Source: Sphingomonas bisphenolicum
Lineage (GTDB): Bacteria > Pseudomonadota > Alphaproteobacteria > Sphingomonadales > Sphingomonadaceae
Reading direction: 5' to 3'
Length of the DNA stretch: 64,000 bases
NCBI RefSeq assembly: GCF_024349785.1
Contig: NZ_AP018817.1
Coordinates: 2,201,501 to 2,265,500 of the forward strand
The notes below the pieces were generated by a model. The model had not been told where the DNA came from and did not search any database. It worked only from the letters and a program-made list of their open reading frames with translations. The translations under genes were made by a program, and so were the position numbers. Below, in pieces: positions 26,756 through 35,717 of the stretch (its first letter is position 1; every line of letters begins with the position of its first letter).

Positions 26756-27844
26756 ATGCAGGTTGGGATGTTCCAGACGCCGTTCGTGCGCCCAGAGCGT
26801 ACGCCGCGGCAGGTGTTCGAATGGGCGCTGCGTCAGGCGGTGCACGCGGACAAGATCGGCTTCAGCGAATATTGGGTCGGTGAGCATGGCACGCTCAATT
26901 GGGAAGGCATTCCCAGCCCCGAACTGGTGATCGCGGCCGCTGCATTGCAGACCAGCCAGATCAAGTTCGGGCCGCTGGCCCATCTTCTGCCCTATCATCA
27001 TCCGGCCACGCTCGCGATCCAGACCGCCTGGCTCAGTCAGATATTGGAAGGGCGTTATATGCTGGGCGTCGCTACCGGCGCCTACCCGACCGATGCCGCC
27101 GTGCGCGGGATCAAGGACATGTCGGGCAATCACGCCATGATGCTCGAAGCGATCGATATCATGGAGCGGGTCTGGAAGGGCGAGCCTTTCGAGTTTGAGG
27201 GGCAGTTCTGGAACGCGGGTTTCCCGCAAGCCAATCCCAACAAGCCCCTGCGCGACGTGCGCCCATGGGGCGGGACGATGCAGATGGCGATGACGGGCCT
27301 CAGTGCGCCGTCGCCTTCGATCGGCTTTGCCGGCACGCATGGCTTCCTGCCTGCGTCGGTCTATGCCGGCAATCCATTCCTGCGCAGCCATTTCGAAACC
27401 TACCGCGACACGATGACGGCAGCCGGGCGCGAGTCCGACCGGTCGGCCCACCGCGTCGTGCGCGACGTGATCGTCGCCGACACTGACGAGGAAGCGCGCA
27501 AGCTCGCTACCGAGGGCGGCATAGGCCTTGCCTGGAAGGAATATATCAAGCCGACCTATGAGCGCTTCGGCGTTCTCAAGGGCCTGCTCCATGACCCGTC
27601 GGTCGATCCTGCGGACGTGGATGCGGACTATCTGGCCGAACATGTCTGGATCGTCGGATCGGTCGAGACCGTGCGACAGAAGATGGAGGCCTGGTTCGGC
27701 GAACTGGGCGGGCCGTTCGGCACGCTGCTGGTCTACAGCCACGACTATATCGACAATCCCGAACCCTGGGAACGGTCGATGGAACTGCTCGTCAAGGAGG
27801 TCGCGCCGAAACTGTCGGACGCCAAGCAGACGGTAGCGGCCTGA
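26756..27844 (+). CDS. LLM-class type II Baeyer-Villiger monooxygenase, diketocamphane monooxygenase-like
   Basis: A 362-residue FMN-type luciferase-like monooxygenase, the same size as Pseudomonas diketocamphane monooxygenases (CamP/CamE). From memory it shares HLLPYHHPATLAIQTAWLSQ near residue 78, PWGGTMQMAMTGLSAPS near residue 168, RSHFETY, DVIVADTDEEARK, DADYLAEHVWIVGS near residue 282 and YSHDYIDNPEPWERS. It would insert oxygen next to a ring ketone to form a lactone using FMNH2 from a separate reductase, which I do not see here. ATG at 26756 is preferred over the overlapping GTG. Together with the P450cam-like gene it suggests a camphor-like route. Confidence 0.82.
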   Translation: MQVGMFQTPFVRPERTPRQVFEWALRQAVHADKIGFSEYWVGEHGTLNWEGIPSPELVIAAAALQTSQIKFGPLAHLLPYHHPATLAIQTAWLSQILEGRYMLGVATGAYPTDAAVRGIKDMSGNHAMMLEAIDIMERVWKGEPFEFEGQFWNAGFPQANPNKPLRDVRPWGGTMQMAMTGLSAPSPSIGFAGTHGFLPASVYAGNPFLRSHFETYRDTMTAAGRESDRSAHRVVRDVIVADTDEEARKLATEGGIGLAWKEYIKPTYERFGVLKGLLHDPSVDPADVDADYLAEHVWIVGSVETVRQKMEAWFGELGGPFGTLLVYSHDYIDNPEPWERSMELLVKEVAPKLSDAKQTVAA

Positions 27845-27847
27845 ACC

Positions 27848-28594
27848 ATGGGCAGGCTCGCCGGCAAGGTCGCCATCATCACGGGCGCGGCGCAGGGCAT
27901 GGGCGAAGCCCATGCGCGGCTGTTCGTGCGGGAGGGCGCCAAGGTCGTCCTGACCGACGTGAATGAGGCGGGCGGCAAGGCGCTGGCGACCGAGCTGGGC
28001 GATGCGGCGCTTTTTCTGCGCCACGACGTCGCCAAGGCGCAGGACTGGACCGACGTCGTCGCCGCGGCGGAAAGTCGCTTCGGTCCGGTAACGGTCCTCG
28101 TCAACAATGCGGGCGTGATCGGCCCGGTGAAGGGCCTGCTGGATTTCGAGGAGGCCGAGTTTCTGCAGGTCTGCGCGATCAACCAGCTGGGCGTGTTCCT
28201 GGGCATGAAGGCGGTCGTTCCCGGCATGATCGGGGCAGGCGGCGGATCGATCGTCAACATCTCCTCGATTGCCGGGATGCTGGGCACGAAAGAATCCTCC
28301 AACGCCGCCTACTGCGCCAGCAAATTTGCCGTGCGCGGCATGAGCAAGCTGATCGCGACACAATTCGGCCATGCCGGCATCCGGGTCAATTCGGTGCATC
28401 CCGGTTACATATTGACGCCCATGATGATCGCCGCGACCGACGAGCAGGGCGGCGGCGCGGCGGCGGCCATCCCTCTGGGCCGCCTTGCCCAGCCTTCGGA
28501 AGTATCCAATGTCGTCCTCTTCCTGGCGTCGGACGAAGCCAGTTTCGTGTCGGGGGCCGAACATGTGGTCGACGGCGCAATGATCGCCGGCTGA
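27848..28594 (+). CDS. SDR family oxidoreductase (paralogue of 22196-22945)
   Basis: A 248-residue short-chain dehydrogenase with TGAAQGMG, NNAGVIGP, the YCASK active site and SVHPGYILTPMM. It begins 3 bp after the monooxygenase stop, so it is in the same operon. Its closest relative in the window is the SDR beside the P450. A hydroxy-ketone dehydrogenase acting just before the Baeyer-Villiger step is the simplest reading (inference). Confidence 0.82.
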   Translation: MGRLAGKVAIITGAAQGMGEAHARLFVREGAKVVLTDVNEAGGKALATELGDAALFLRHDVAKAQDWTDVVAAAESRFGPVTVLVNNAGVIGPVKGLLDFEEAEFLQVCAINQLGVFLGMKAVVPGMIGAGGGSIVNISSIAGMLGTKESSNAAYCASKFAVRGMSKLIATQFGHAGIRVNSVHPGYILTPMMIAATDEQGGGAAAAIPLGRLAQPSEVSNVVLFLASDEASFVSGAEHVVDGAMIAG

Positions 28595-28672
28595 CGGCGC
28601 AACAAGCAGAAGGCCCGGCAAGCGGCCTGAACAACGAATCTCGCACAAGCGTAGACGGGAGGTGAGGATATC

Positions 28673-31177
28673 ATGAACAGGACGATATTTGCGACGCGGG
28701 TTTCCGTGTTGGCACTAATGGCGAGCGCCGCTCCGGCTTTGGCCCAGACGGCACCGGCCGCACCCCAGACACCGGCCCCGGCCGCCAACAGCGCCGACAT
28801 CATCGTCACCGCCAACAAGCGCGAGCAGTCGGTGAACAGCGTTGGCCTCACCATCACCGCCGCGTCGTCGGAGGAACTGTCCAATCGCGGTATTTCCGGG
28901 CCGGCCGACCTGGCGAAGCTCGTGCCGGGCTTCACATTTACCCAGTCGATCTACTCGACGCCGGTCTTCACCCTGCGCGGCATCGGCCTTTACGACGCGA
29001 CCTTCGGCGCGGCGCCTTCGGTGTCGGTCTATACCGACCAGATTCCGCGCAACGTGCCGGTGATGTCGGATGGCCTCGACCTCGATATCGAGCGGGTCGA
29101 AGTGCTCAAGGGGCCGCAGGGTACGCTGTTCGGGCAAAGCTCCACGGGCGGCGCCATCAACTATATCGTCGGCAAGCCAACCGCCGATTTCGCGGCGGGT
29201 TTCGACGCATCCTATGAGCGTTTCAACCGCGCGGAACTGTCCGGCTTCGTCAGCGGTCCGCTGGCCGACGGTATCCGCGCCCGTCTGGCGGTGAAGGACG
29301 TATCGGGCGGTGCCTGGCAGCGCAGCCTGTCGCGGCCGAACGACGAAAATGGCGACCAGCGCAAGTTCATGGGGCGCTTCACCCTGGACATCCAGCCGAC
29401 CGAGAGGCTGAAGATCGAGCTGATGGCGACCGGCTCGCGTGACCGGTCCGACCCACTGGCCCCGCAATATGCCGGCACCACGCTCAATCTTTACCCGGAC
29501 CAGGCCGCCGCCGCCGCATCGGGCAATCCCTATGCGCAGGTCGATGCCCAGCGCTATGCGGACCTGACCACGCCGACGTCGGCCGGCTATGACGCATCCT
29601 TTCTGGGACGCCAGTCCGTGGTCGTCGGTCGTCTCAGCAGCGCCAACCCCGCCACGGCAGCCGGTGCGAACGCCCTTCTGGGCACGCCGGTCAGCAGCCG
29701 GGCGCGAGACGCCGAATGGACGCAAGGCTTTCTGGGACGGTCGCACAACAGCTATTATCAGCTTGCGGGTCGCGCCGATCTCGACCTGAGCGACACGCTC
29801 AAGCTGACCTACATCGCCGCGCTGGCGAAGCAAAAGCTCGACTATAATCAGGACCTCGACGGCACGGCCGCCCAGGTCGTCGATGTCCCGCTGTTCGGCG
29901 ACGTGCGATCGTTCAACCAGGAACTCCGCCTTTCGCTCGATACCGACAGCTTCAACGGCATCGTTGGCGCGAGCTACGACAATCTCCGGACATCCCAGAA
30001 CAATTTCTTCTATCTGGGAGACTATTCCGCGAACGCAGACCTGATCTCGGTCACGCTCAACGAATTCGACTCCCGGATGCGCAGCTACGGCCTGTTCGCG
30101 AATGGCGAGTATAAGGTCACCCCGCAACTGACCGTGCAGGGCGGCATCCGCTACACGAAGAACAAGCAGGAGGCGAGCTACTGCTACAGCGATCCGACGG
30201 GCGCCGGCGCGGCCGTCCTGTTCGGCGCGGCTCTCAACAGCGTGCCGATCACCATCGCGGCGGGGCAGTGCTTCCCCACGACGGGCGACCTTCTGCTCGG
30301 CACCGCGAAATCGACATTGACCCCGGTCAACCAGTCGCTCACCGAGGACAATATTTCCTTCCGTGTAGGCGCGAATTATAAGTTCGACGGTGGCGCACTG
30401 ATCTATGCGACCGTCAGCCAGGGCTATAAAGCGGGCATCTTCTCGGCGATCGGTGCCTCGCGTGCGAACCAGTATAGTCCGGCGACGCAGGAAAAGGTGA
30501 TTGCCTATGAAGGCGGCTTCAAGGCGCCGTTCGCCAATGGCGCGCTGCAATTCAACGGTGCCGCCTTCTATTATGACTATTCCAACAAGCAGGTACGCGG
30601 CCGCGTTCAGGACACCATTTTCGGCCTGCTGGAGAAGATGCTGAACGTACCCAAATCCTATGTGTTCGGGCTTGAAGGCGAACTGGTCGCACGTCCGGCT
30701 CAGGGCCTGCGCCTCAGCGCCGGTGCCACCTACCTCAAGAGCAAGGTCAAGTCTGACTATTCGGCGACGGCCGACGGCTTCGCCGTCTATAATGCGGCGG
30801 GCTATACCGGCAATTTCAAGGGATCGGAGCTACCCTACACGCCCAAGTTCAGTGCCAATGTCGACGCGCAATATAGCGTGCCGGTGTCGGACAGTCTGGA
30901 GGCTTTCCTGGGCGGTGGACTCACTTACCAAAGCAAGCAGAATACGACCTTCCACAATGCCGGGCTGCCTGCCGACGATTTCACGATCAAAGGCTATGCC
31001 CTGCTCGACGTGCGGGCAGGGGTGAGCAGCAGCGATGGCAGGTGGCGCGCCAGCCTCTATGGTCGCAACATCACGAACAAATCCTATGTGACCGCCGTGT
31101 CGACCTATCTCGACACGCTCATCCGCTATCGGGGCAAGCCGACCGTCTATGGTCTTTCGCTCTCCTACAAATATTGA
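28673..31177 (+). CDS. TonB-dependent receptor (second copy)
   Basis: An 834-residue outer-membrane receptor with a signal peptide ending ALAQ near residue 24, an Ala/Pro-rich linker, then a plug with SADIIVTANKREQSVNSVG and GPQGTLFGQSSTGGAINYIVG, and a barrel ending LSLSYKY. It is clearly paralogous to 15453-17882. It follows the SDR by 78 bp, so it may be the last gene of the monooxygenase operon; no operator copy precedes it. A hairpin lies just after its stop. Confidence 0.9.
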   Translation: MNRTIFATRVSVLALMASAAPALAQTAPAAPQTPAPAANSADIIVTANKREQSVNSVGLTITAASSEELSNRGISGPADLAKLVPGFTFTQSIYSTPVFTLRGIGLYDATFGAAPSVSVYTDQIPRNVPVMSDGLDLDIERVEVLKGPQGTLFGQSSTGGAINYIVGKPTADFAAGFDASYERFNRAELSGFVSGPLADGIRARLAVKDVSGGAWQRSLSRPNDENGDQRKFMGRFTLDIQPTERLKIELMATGSRDRSDPLAPQYAGTTLNLYPDQAAAAASGNPYAQVDAQRYADLTTPTSAGYDASFLGRQSVVVGRLSSANPATAAGANALLGTPVSSRARDAEWTQGFLGRSHNSYYQLAGRADLDLSDTLKLTYIAALAKQKLDYNQDLDGTAAQVVDVPLFGDVRSFNQELRLSLDTDSFNGIVGASYDNLRTSQNNFFYLGDYSANADLISVTLNEFDSRMRSYGLFANGEYKVTPQLTVQGGIRYTKNKQEASYCYSDPTGAGAAVLFGAALNSVPITIAAGQCFPTTGDLLLGTAKSTLTPVNQSLTEDNISFRVGANYKFDGGALIYATVSQGYKAGIFSAIGASRANQYSPATQEKVIAYEGGFKAPFANGALQFNGAAFYYDYSNKQVRGRVQDTIFGLLEKMLNVPKSYVFGLEGELVARPAQGLRLSAGATYLKSKVKSDYSATADGFAVYNAAGYTGNFKGSELPYTPKFSANVDAQYSVPVSDSLEAFLGGGLTYQSKQNTTFHNAGLPADDFTIKGYALLDVRAGVSSSDGRWRASLYGRNITNKSYVTAVSTYLDTLIRYRGKPTVYGLSLSYKY

Positions 31178-31190
31178 ACTCTCCCGCTGG

Positions 31191-31225
31191 GCGCGGCGGC
31201 CGATCCGGCCGCTGCGCTCTTCTTT
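31191..31225 (+). terminator. Hairpin between the TonB receptor and the carboxylase operon
   Basis: A 12-bp GC-rich stem (31191-31202 with 31206-31217, loop ATC, one G-T pair) followed by the T-rich TCTTCTTT. The next gene starts at 31240, leaving no room for a promoter after it, so it may be a partial terminator or attenuator that lowers carboxylase expression relative to the receptor. Confidence 0.5.
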
Positions 31226-31239
31226 CCCGGAAGGTGCCG

Positions 31240-31725
31240 ATGACCGGACATGATTTTCCTGATGCGCTGAAGCAGTTGCTCGACGAGTTTTCACGGTCGG
31301 GAATAAGAGAATTGCATATCCGCAAGCCGGATTTCGAACTCTATCTGTCGACCGACGCTTCGGCTGCGCGTCCGCAGGCGGCGACGCCCGTCGCTGCGCC
31401 GGCATCTGTGCCGGTCGCCCAGCCCGCCGCGCCTTCCAGACCGATCGCAGCGCCTCCTGCGCTCATATCCTCCCTGCCGGACGACGCCATCATCATCAAG
31501 GCGCCGAACCTGGGCACCTTCTATCGCGCGCCCAAGCCCGGCGCCGCCAATTATGTCGAGGTGGGATCGAAAGTGCAGGCCGGCGACGAACTGTGCCTGA
31601 TCGAGGTGATGAAGCTCTTCACCGCCGTGCGCGCCGGCTCGTCGGGCACGGTTCAAGCCGTTCTGGTCGAGGACGGCGCCATGGTCGAAGGCGGCCAACC
31701 CCTGTTTGCGCTGGTGAGGGACTGA
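31240..31725 (+). CDS. Biotin carboxyl carrier protein (AccB-like)
   Basis: A 161-residue carrier. The N-terminal helix-strand unit (DALKQLLDEFSRSGIRELHIRKPDFELYL) is AccB-like. A roughly 40-residue Ala/Pro linker leads to a biotinyl domain with the biotinylation site EVMKLF near residue 128, where the Lys receives biotin. The start at 31240 is supported by GGAAGGTG. Its TGA overlaps the ATG of the biotin carboxylase gene (TGATG). It should shuttle carboxybiotin from the downstream carboxylase to a carboxyltransferase not present in this operon. Confidence 0.85.
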   Translation: MTGHDFPDALKQLLDEFSRSGIRELHIRKPDFELYLSTDASAARPQAATPVAAPASVPVAQPAAPSRPIAAPPALISSLPDDAIIIKAPNLGTFYRAPKPGAANYVEVGSKVQAGDELCLIEVMKLFTAVRAGSSGTVQAVLVEDGAMVEGGQPLFALVRD

Positions 31726-33092
31726 TGCCGATCAAACGACTTTTCGTGGCGAACCGGGGCGAGATCGCACTGCGCATCGTCCGCGCCGCGCAGGCGCTCA
31801 ATATCGAAACGGTGGTGGCCGTGTCGGATGCCGACCGCGACAGCGCGGCCGCGCGGCTGGCCGATCGGTCGATCGTTCTGGGGCCGGCAGCGGCGGCCAA
31901 ATCCTATCTCGACCCCCGCCTGATCGTCCATGCGGCCAAGGAAAGCGGCTGCGACGGCCTGCATCCGGGCTATGGTTTCCTGTCGGAACGCGCGATCCTG
32001 CCGCGCCTGTGCGCGCAGCATGGCATCGCCTTCGTGGGGCCGGAGCCCGACGTCATCGACGCGCTGGGCGACAAGCTGCGCGCGCGGGCGATGGCGGGCG
32101 CGGCCGGCGTACCGCTGGTGCCGGGCAGCGAGTGCGTCGCCTCGGCGGCCGACGCGCGGCGGGAAGGGGACCGGATCGGCTATCCCGTGTTGCTGAAGGC
32201 CTCGGCCGGCGGCGGTGGACGCGGCATGGTGATCGCCAATAATGGCGACGAGGCGGAGGCCGGCTTCCACAAGGCCAGCGCCGAAGCGGTCGCCGCCTTT
32301 GGTGATGGCACCTTGTTCATGGAGCGCTTCGTGCCGGAAGCGCGCCATGTCGAGGTGCAGTTGATGGGTGACGGCAAGGGACAGGTGCTGCATTTTGGCG
32401 AGCGCGACTGTTCGGTACAGCGCCGCTACCAGAAGCTGATCGAGGAGGCGCCGTGCGCCGCCATGCCCGATCATCTGCGCCGGCAATTGCATGAATCCGC
32501 CGTCGCGCTTGCGGCGAGCGTCAACTATCGCAATGCCGGAACCGCCGAATTCCTGTTCGACGTCCAGCGGCAGGAATTCTACTTCATTGAGGTCAACGCC
32601 CGCATCCAGGTGGAGCATCCGGTGTCCGAAGCGATCACCGGATTCGATCTGGTCCAGGAACAGATCCGCATCGCCGGCGGCGCCGGCCTGTCCGTCAGCC
32701 AGCAGGACGTCAAGATCAGCGGTCACGCCATCGAATGTCGCATCAATGCGGAGGATGCTGCGCGCGACTTTCTGCCCAGCCCAGGCCGAATCACCCGCTG
32801 GGAACCGCCGCAGGGACCGGGCATAAGGCTGGACAGTCATATGTCGGCCGGCGCCATGATCCCGCCCTTCTACGACAGCATGGTGGGCAAGCTGATCGTC
32901 CATGGCAGCGACCGGGCGGACGCGATCGCCCGGCTGGGCGACGCGATCGATCACTTCGTGGTGGAAGGCGTACCGACGACCTTGCCGCTGCACCGCGCGA
33001 TCATCGCGCACCCCGATTTCATCGAGAACCGCATCCACACCCGCTGGCTCGAACAGGTTCTCCTCCCCGACTATGGAAAGAAGGCGGCATGA
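31725..33092 (+). CDS. Biotin carboxylase (AccC-like)
   Basis: A 455-residue ATP-grasp biotin carboxylase, normal AccC length. It shows FVANRGEIALRI at the N terminus, HPGYGFLSE near residue 84, the glycine-rich ATP loop KASAGGGGRGM near residue 160, and EVNARIQVEHPVSE near residue 288 with the catalytic RxQVEH. It carboxylates the biotin of the neighbouring carrier with ATP and bicarbonate. Because the operon encodes catabolic CoA enzymes, it probably serves a dedicated ketone or acyl-CoA carboxylase rather than fatty acid synthesis (inference). Confidence 0.9.
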   Translation: MPIKRLFVANRGEIALRIVRAAQALNIETVVAVSDADRDSAAARLADRSIVLGPAAAAKSYLDPRLIVHAAKESGCDGLHPGYGFLSERAILPRLCAQHGIAFVGPEPDVIDALGDKLRARAMAGAAGVPLVPGSECVASAADARREGDRIGYPVLLKASAGGGGRGMVIANNGDEAEAGFHKASAEAVAAFGDGTLFMERFVPEARHVEVQLMGDGKGQVLHFGERDCSVQRRYQKLIEEAPCAAMPDHLRRQLHESAVALAASVNYRNAGTAEFLFDVQRQEFYFIEVNARIQVEHPVSEAITGFDLVQEQIRIAGGAGLSVSQQDVKISGHAIECRINAEDAARDFLPSPGRITRWEPPQGPGIRLDSHMSAGAMIPPFYDSMVGKLIVHGSDRADAIARLGDAIDHFVVEGVPTTLPLHRAIIAHPDFIENRIHTRWLEQVLLPDYGKKAA

Positions 33093-33517
33093 CGGCCGAA
33101 AAGAAAGACCCGGTGATCGCCGCGGTCGATGATGCCCGCGCGCTGCTCGACACGCTGCTGACGAGCGGCTGGCAGCAATTGCATGTCGCGTCCGGTGACA
33201 CGGAGATTTTCCTGGCGCGCGATGGTGGAGCCGCCAATCCGATGCGGGCGGCTGCGCCGGCACCCATCGTTGCGACTCCCGCGATTCAGGTCGGCCCCGA
33301 AACCATCGTGCCGGTCCCCTACGTCGCCACGCTGGAACGGGCGCTGGCGGTCGGCACCCAGGTGACGGCCGGCCAAGCCGTCGCGACCGTGCGCGTACTG
33401 GACGAGCAGGAGGATATCGCTGCACCGATTTCCGGCACCATCGTCCGCGTGGACGCACAGCCGGGTTCGCTGCTGGAATATGGCGCGACCCTGCTATCGA
33501 TCGCGGCGGCGGCGTGA
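33089..33517 (+). CDS. Degenerate biotinyl-domain protein lacking the biotin-accepting lysine
   Basis: A 142-residue AccB-like protein. It has the same N-terminal unit (DDARALLDTLLTSGWQQLHV...EIFLARDG), a short Ala/Pro linker, and a biotinyl-type fold ending PISGTIVRVDAQPGSLLEYGATLL. Where carriers have (A/V)MKM, it has VRVLDEQEDI, so the lysine is absent and it cannot be biotinylated at that site. It overlaps biotin carboxylase by ATGA and the next gene by TGATG, so it is made with the complex. It may be a structural subunit that bridges the enzyme parts. Confidence 0.75.
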   Translation: MTAEKKDPVIAAVDDARALLDTLLTSGWQQLHVASGDTEIFLARDGGAANPMRAAAPAPIVATPAIQVGPETIVPVPYVATLERALAVGTQVTAGQAVATVRVLDEQEDIAAPISGTIVRVDAQPGSLLEYGATLLSIAAAA

Positions 33518-34938
33518 TGAATGCCGCCATCGGAAAAGTCGCGGTCTGCGGCGCGGGCGCCATGGGATCGGGCATCGCCCAGGTTGCGGCGCAGGCGGGG
33601 GCTTCCGTCCTCATCTTCGACGTCAATGCGCAGGCACTGGACGCGAGCCGGGCGCGGACACTGGCGGACCTCGACAAGCTGGCCGCACGCGGCAAGCTGT
33701 CGGCGGACGAAGTGCGGGCGATCGGCGAACGGATGCAATGGGTGTCGACGCTCGATGCCCTGGCCGACCGCGATCTGGTGATCGAGGCGATCATCGAGGA
33801 TGCGGGCATTAAGGGCCAGTTGTTCGAACAGGTCGAGGCGATCCTGTCGCCGGAAGCGATCATCGCGACCAACACCTCGTCCCTGCCGATCTCGCGTCTC
33901 GCGCGGGGCTTGAAGCGGCCTGAGCGGTTCATCGGCATGCATTTCTTCAATCCGGCGACAGTGATGAAACTGGTCGAGGTGATTTCCGGCGCGGCGACCG
34001 ACCCGGCGGTCGCAGAGCGGATCAGGGCGACCGCGCAAAGCTGGGGCAAGGTCGCGATCCCCGTCGCAGACGTGCCGGGCTTCATCGTCAACCGCGTCGC
34101 GCGTCCCTTCTATGGGGAGGCCTTCGCCGCGCTGAACGAAGATGCGGCGGATGCGCCGGCCATCGACGCCCTGTTTCGCGCGGCGGGCTTCCGCATGGGG
34201 CCGCTGGAACTGACCGACCTGATCGGACAGGACGTCAACTTCGCCGTCGCCCGCTCAGTGTTCGATTCCTATTTCGGCCGCACTCGCTTCGTGCCGCAAT
34301 TGCGGCAGGCGGCGTTGGTCGATGCCGGTTGGCTCGGACGCAAGACGGGCAGGGGGGTCTATGATTATCGCGACGGTGCGCCCAGGGCCGCCGATCCGCA
34401 GGTGCCGGACGCAAGCGTGAGCGATACGCATCGACAGGCGATAGCGGCGCTCAAGGAGGCCGTGCCCGGCACCTTCCTGCGCTGCGGCGCGCTTTTTGTG
34501 GGCACAACCCAAGGGCGGACTGCGCGGCAGGAAAGCGACAGCTTGGGCGCGCCGGTCATCCTGTTCGACTGGTCCCCCGCCGATGCCGCCGGACCGATCG
34601 GTTTCACCCTGTCCGACGAGCGCGTTCGGCCCGACGTGTTCGGCTTGCTCGCCGCGCAATCGCGCGCTGGCGTGGAAATCGCCGACCGGCCGGGCATGAT
34701 CGTCGCTCGGACGCTGGCGCAACTCGCCAACGCCGCCGCCGACGCCGTGCTGGAACAGGTAGCGGACGAACAGGGCATCGACGCGGCGCTGCGCTATGGC
34801 GCGAACTATCCCTATGGTCCCTTCGCCTGGGCCGACCGCTACGGCCGCGGGGCGCTCGTTCGCCTGCTCGACGGCATCGCGGATGGCACCGGCGAGGCGC
34901 TATACCGGCCATCCCATTATCTGAGGAACCGCGCATGA
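33517..34938 (+). CDS. 3-hydroxyacyl-CoA dehydrogenase (PaaH/PaaC-like, two C-terminal domains)
   Basis: A 473-residue NAD-dependent enzyme of beta-oxidation. The Rossmann motif is GAGAMGSG near residue 11, followed by ATNTSSLPIS near residue 117 and GMHFFNPATVMKLVEV near residue 140 containing the catalytic His. A second C-terminal helical domain, as in phenylacetate PaaH, brings it to about 475 residues. I chose the ATG at 33517 over the overlapping GTG. It overlaps the upstream TGA (TGATG) and the downstream crotonase ATG. Confidence 0.9.
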   Translation: MNAAIGKVAVCGAGAMGSGIAQVAAQAGASVLIFDVNAQALDASRARTLADLDKLAARGKLSADEVRAIGERMQWVSTLDALADRDLVIEAIIEDAGIKGQLFEQVEAILSPEAIIATNTSSLPISRLARGLKRPERFIGMHFFNPATVMKLVEVISGAATDPAVAERIRATAQSWGKVAIPVADVPGFIVNRVARPFYGEAFAALNEDAADAPAIDALFRAAGFRMGPLELTDLIGQDVNFAVARSVFDSYFGRTRFVPQLRQAALVDAGWLGRKTGRGVYDYRDGAPRAADPQVPDASVSDTHRQAIAALKEAVPGTFLRCGALFVGTTQGRTARQESDSLGAPVILFDWSPADAAGPIGFTLSDERVRPDVFGLLAAQSRAGVEIADRPGMIVARTLAQLANAAADAVLEQVADEQGIDAALRYGANYPYGPFAWADRYGRGALVRLLDGIADGTGEALYRPSHYLRNRA

Positions 34939-35717
34939 GCGAAACGCAGGATATCTTGCTAGTCGAGCCGATGGGCGCCCACGGGTTGCTGCTGCGGCTG
35001 AACCGCCCCGAAAAACGCAATGCGCTGGCCACCGACCTGCTCGTCCGGGTCGCCGATGCGCTGGACGCCGCCGCGGCCGATCCCGCCATCCGCGCGGTCG
35101 TCATTACTGGCGCGGACCGTTTCTTCGCTGCAGGGGCGGATATCAGGGAACTGGCGTCGCGTGATACCAGCGGCGCACTGGGCGACCCGCGGCCAGCGAT
35201 CTGGACACGCATCCGCGGCTTTTCCAAACCACTGATCGCAGCGGTCGAGGGATGGTCGCTGGGCGCGGGGAACGAACTGGTCATGTGCTGCGACCTCGTT
35301 GTGGCCGGCGAGAGCGCGAAATTCGGCCAGCCCGAAACCAATCTGGGCATCGTTCCCGGCGCGGGCGGCACTGCTATCCTGCCACGGCTGGTCGGACGCA
35401 GCCGGGCGATGCGAATGGTGTTGCTGGGCGATCCTCTGTCCGCCGTCGAAGCATTGCAGGCGGGCCTTGTCGCGCAAGTGGTCGACGATGGGCAGGCGCT
35501 CGCGGTTGCGACCGACCTTGCCATGCGCATCGCCGCCCGCGCGCCGTTGGCGATGCAGCAGGGCAAGGCGATGGTCCGCGCGACCTTCGAAACGCATCAG
35601 TCCGCGCATTTGCTGCTCGAGCGACAGGCCTTTTCCGCGCTGTTCGGCACTGCCGACAAGCGCGAGGGCACCACCGCTTTCTTCGAGAAGCGCGACCCGC
35701 AATGGAGCGGCGCATGA
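34935..35717 (+). CDS. Enoyl-CoA hydratase (PaaF-like)
   Basis: A 260-residue crotonase with NRPEKRNAL near residue 24, the oxyanion segment [10 protein letters not shown] near residue 63, and [17 protein letters not shown] followed by [16 protein letters not shown] near residue 137. It shows the glutamate of QPE and the normal downstream [11 protein letters not shown], as in true hydratases. It converts a 2-enoyl-CoA to the 3-hydroxyacyl-CoA used by the preceding dehydrogenase. Coupled by ATGA at both ends. Confidence 0.88.
   Translation: MSETQDILLVEPMGAHGLLLRLNRPEKRNALATDLLVRVADALDAAAADPAIRAVVITGADRFFAAGADIRELASRDTSGALGDPRPAIWTRIRGFSKPLIAAVEGWSLGAGNELVMCCDLVVAGESAKFGQPETNLGIVPGAGGTAILPRLVGRSRAMRMVLLGDPLSAVEALQAGLVAQVVDDGQALAVATDLAMRIAARAPLAMQQGKAMVRATFETHQSAHLLLERQAFSALFGTADKREGTTAFFEKRDPQWSGA

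Noticed and set aside
28609..28632. AGGCC/GGCCT hairpin before the second TonB receptor
   Set aside because: Only a 5-bp stem without a T-run, so I do not call a terminator there.
26288..28648. A 786-codon open frame on the minus strand, and similar long antisense frames over the TonB receptors, BioB and the P450
   Set aside because: They run opposite to well-supported genes, have no recognisable domains, ribosome sites or signal peptides, and are Arg/His-rich as expected for antisense frames in high-GC DNA.
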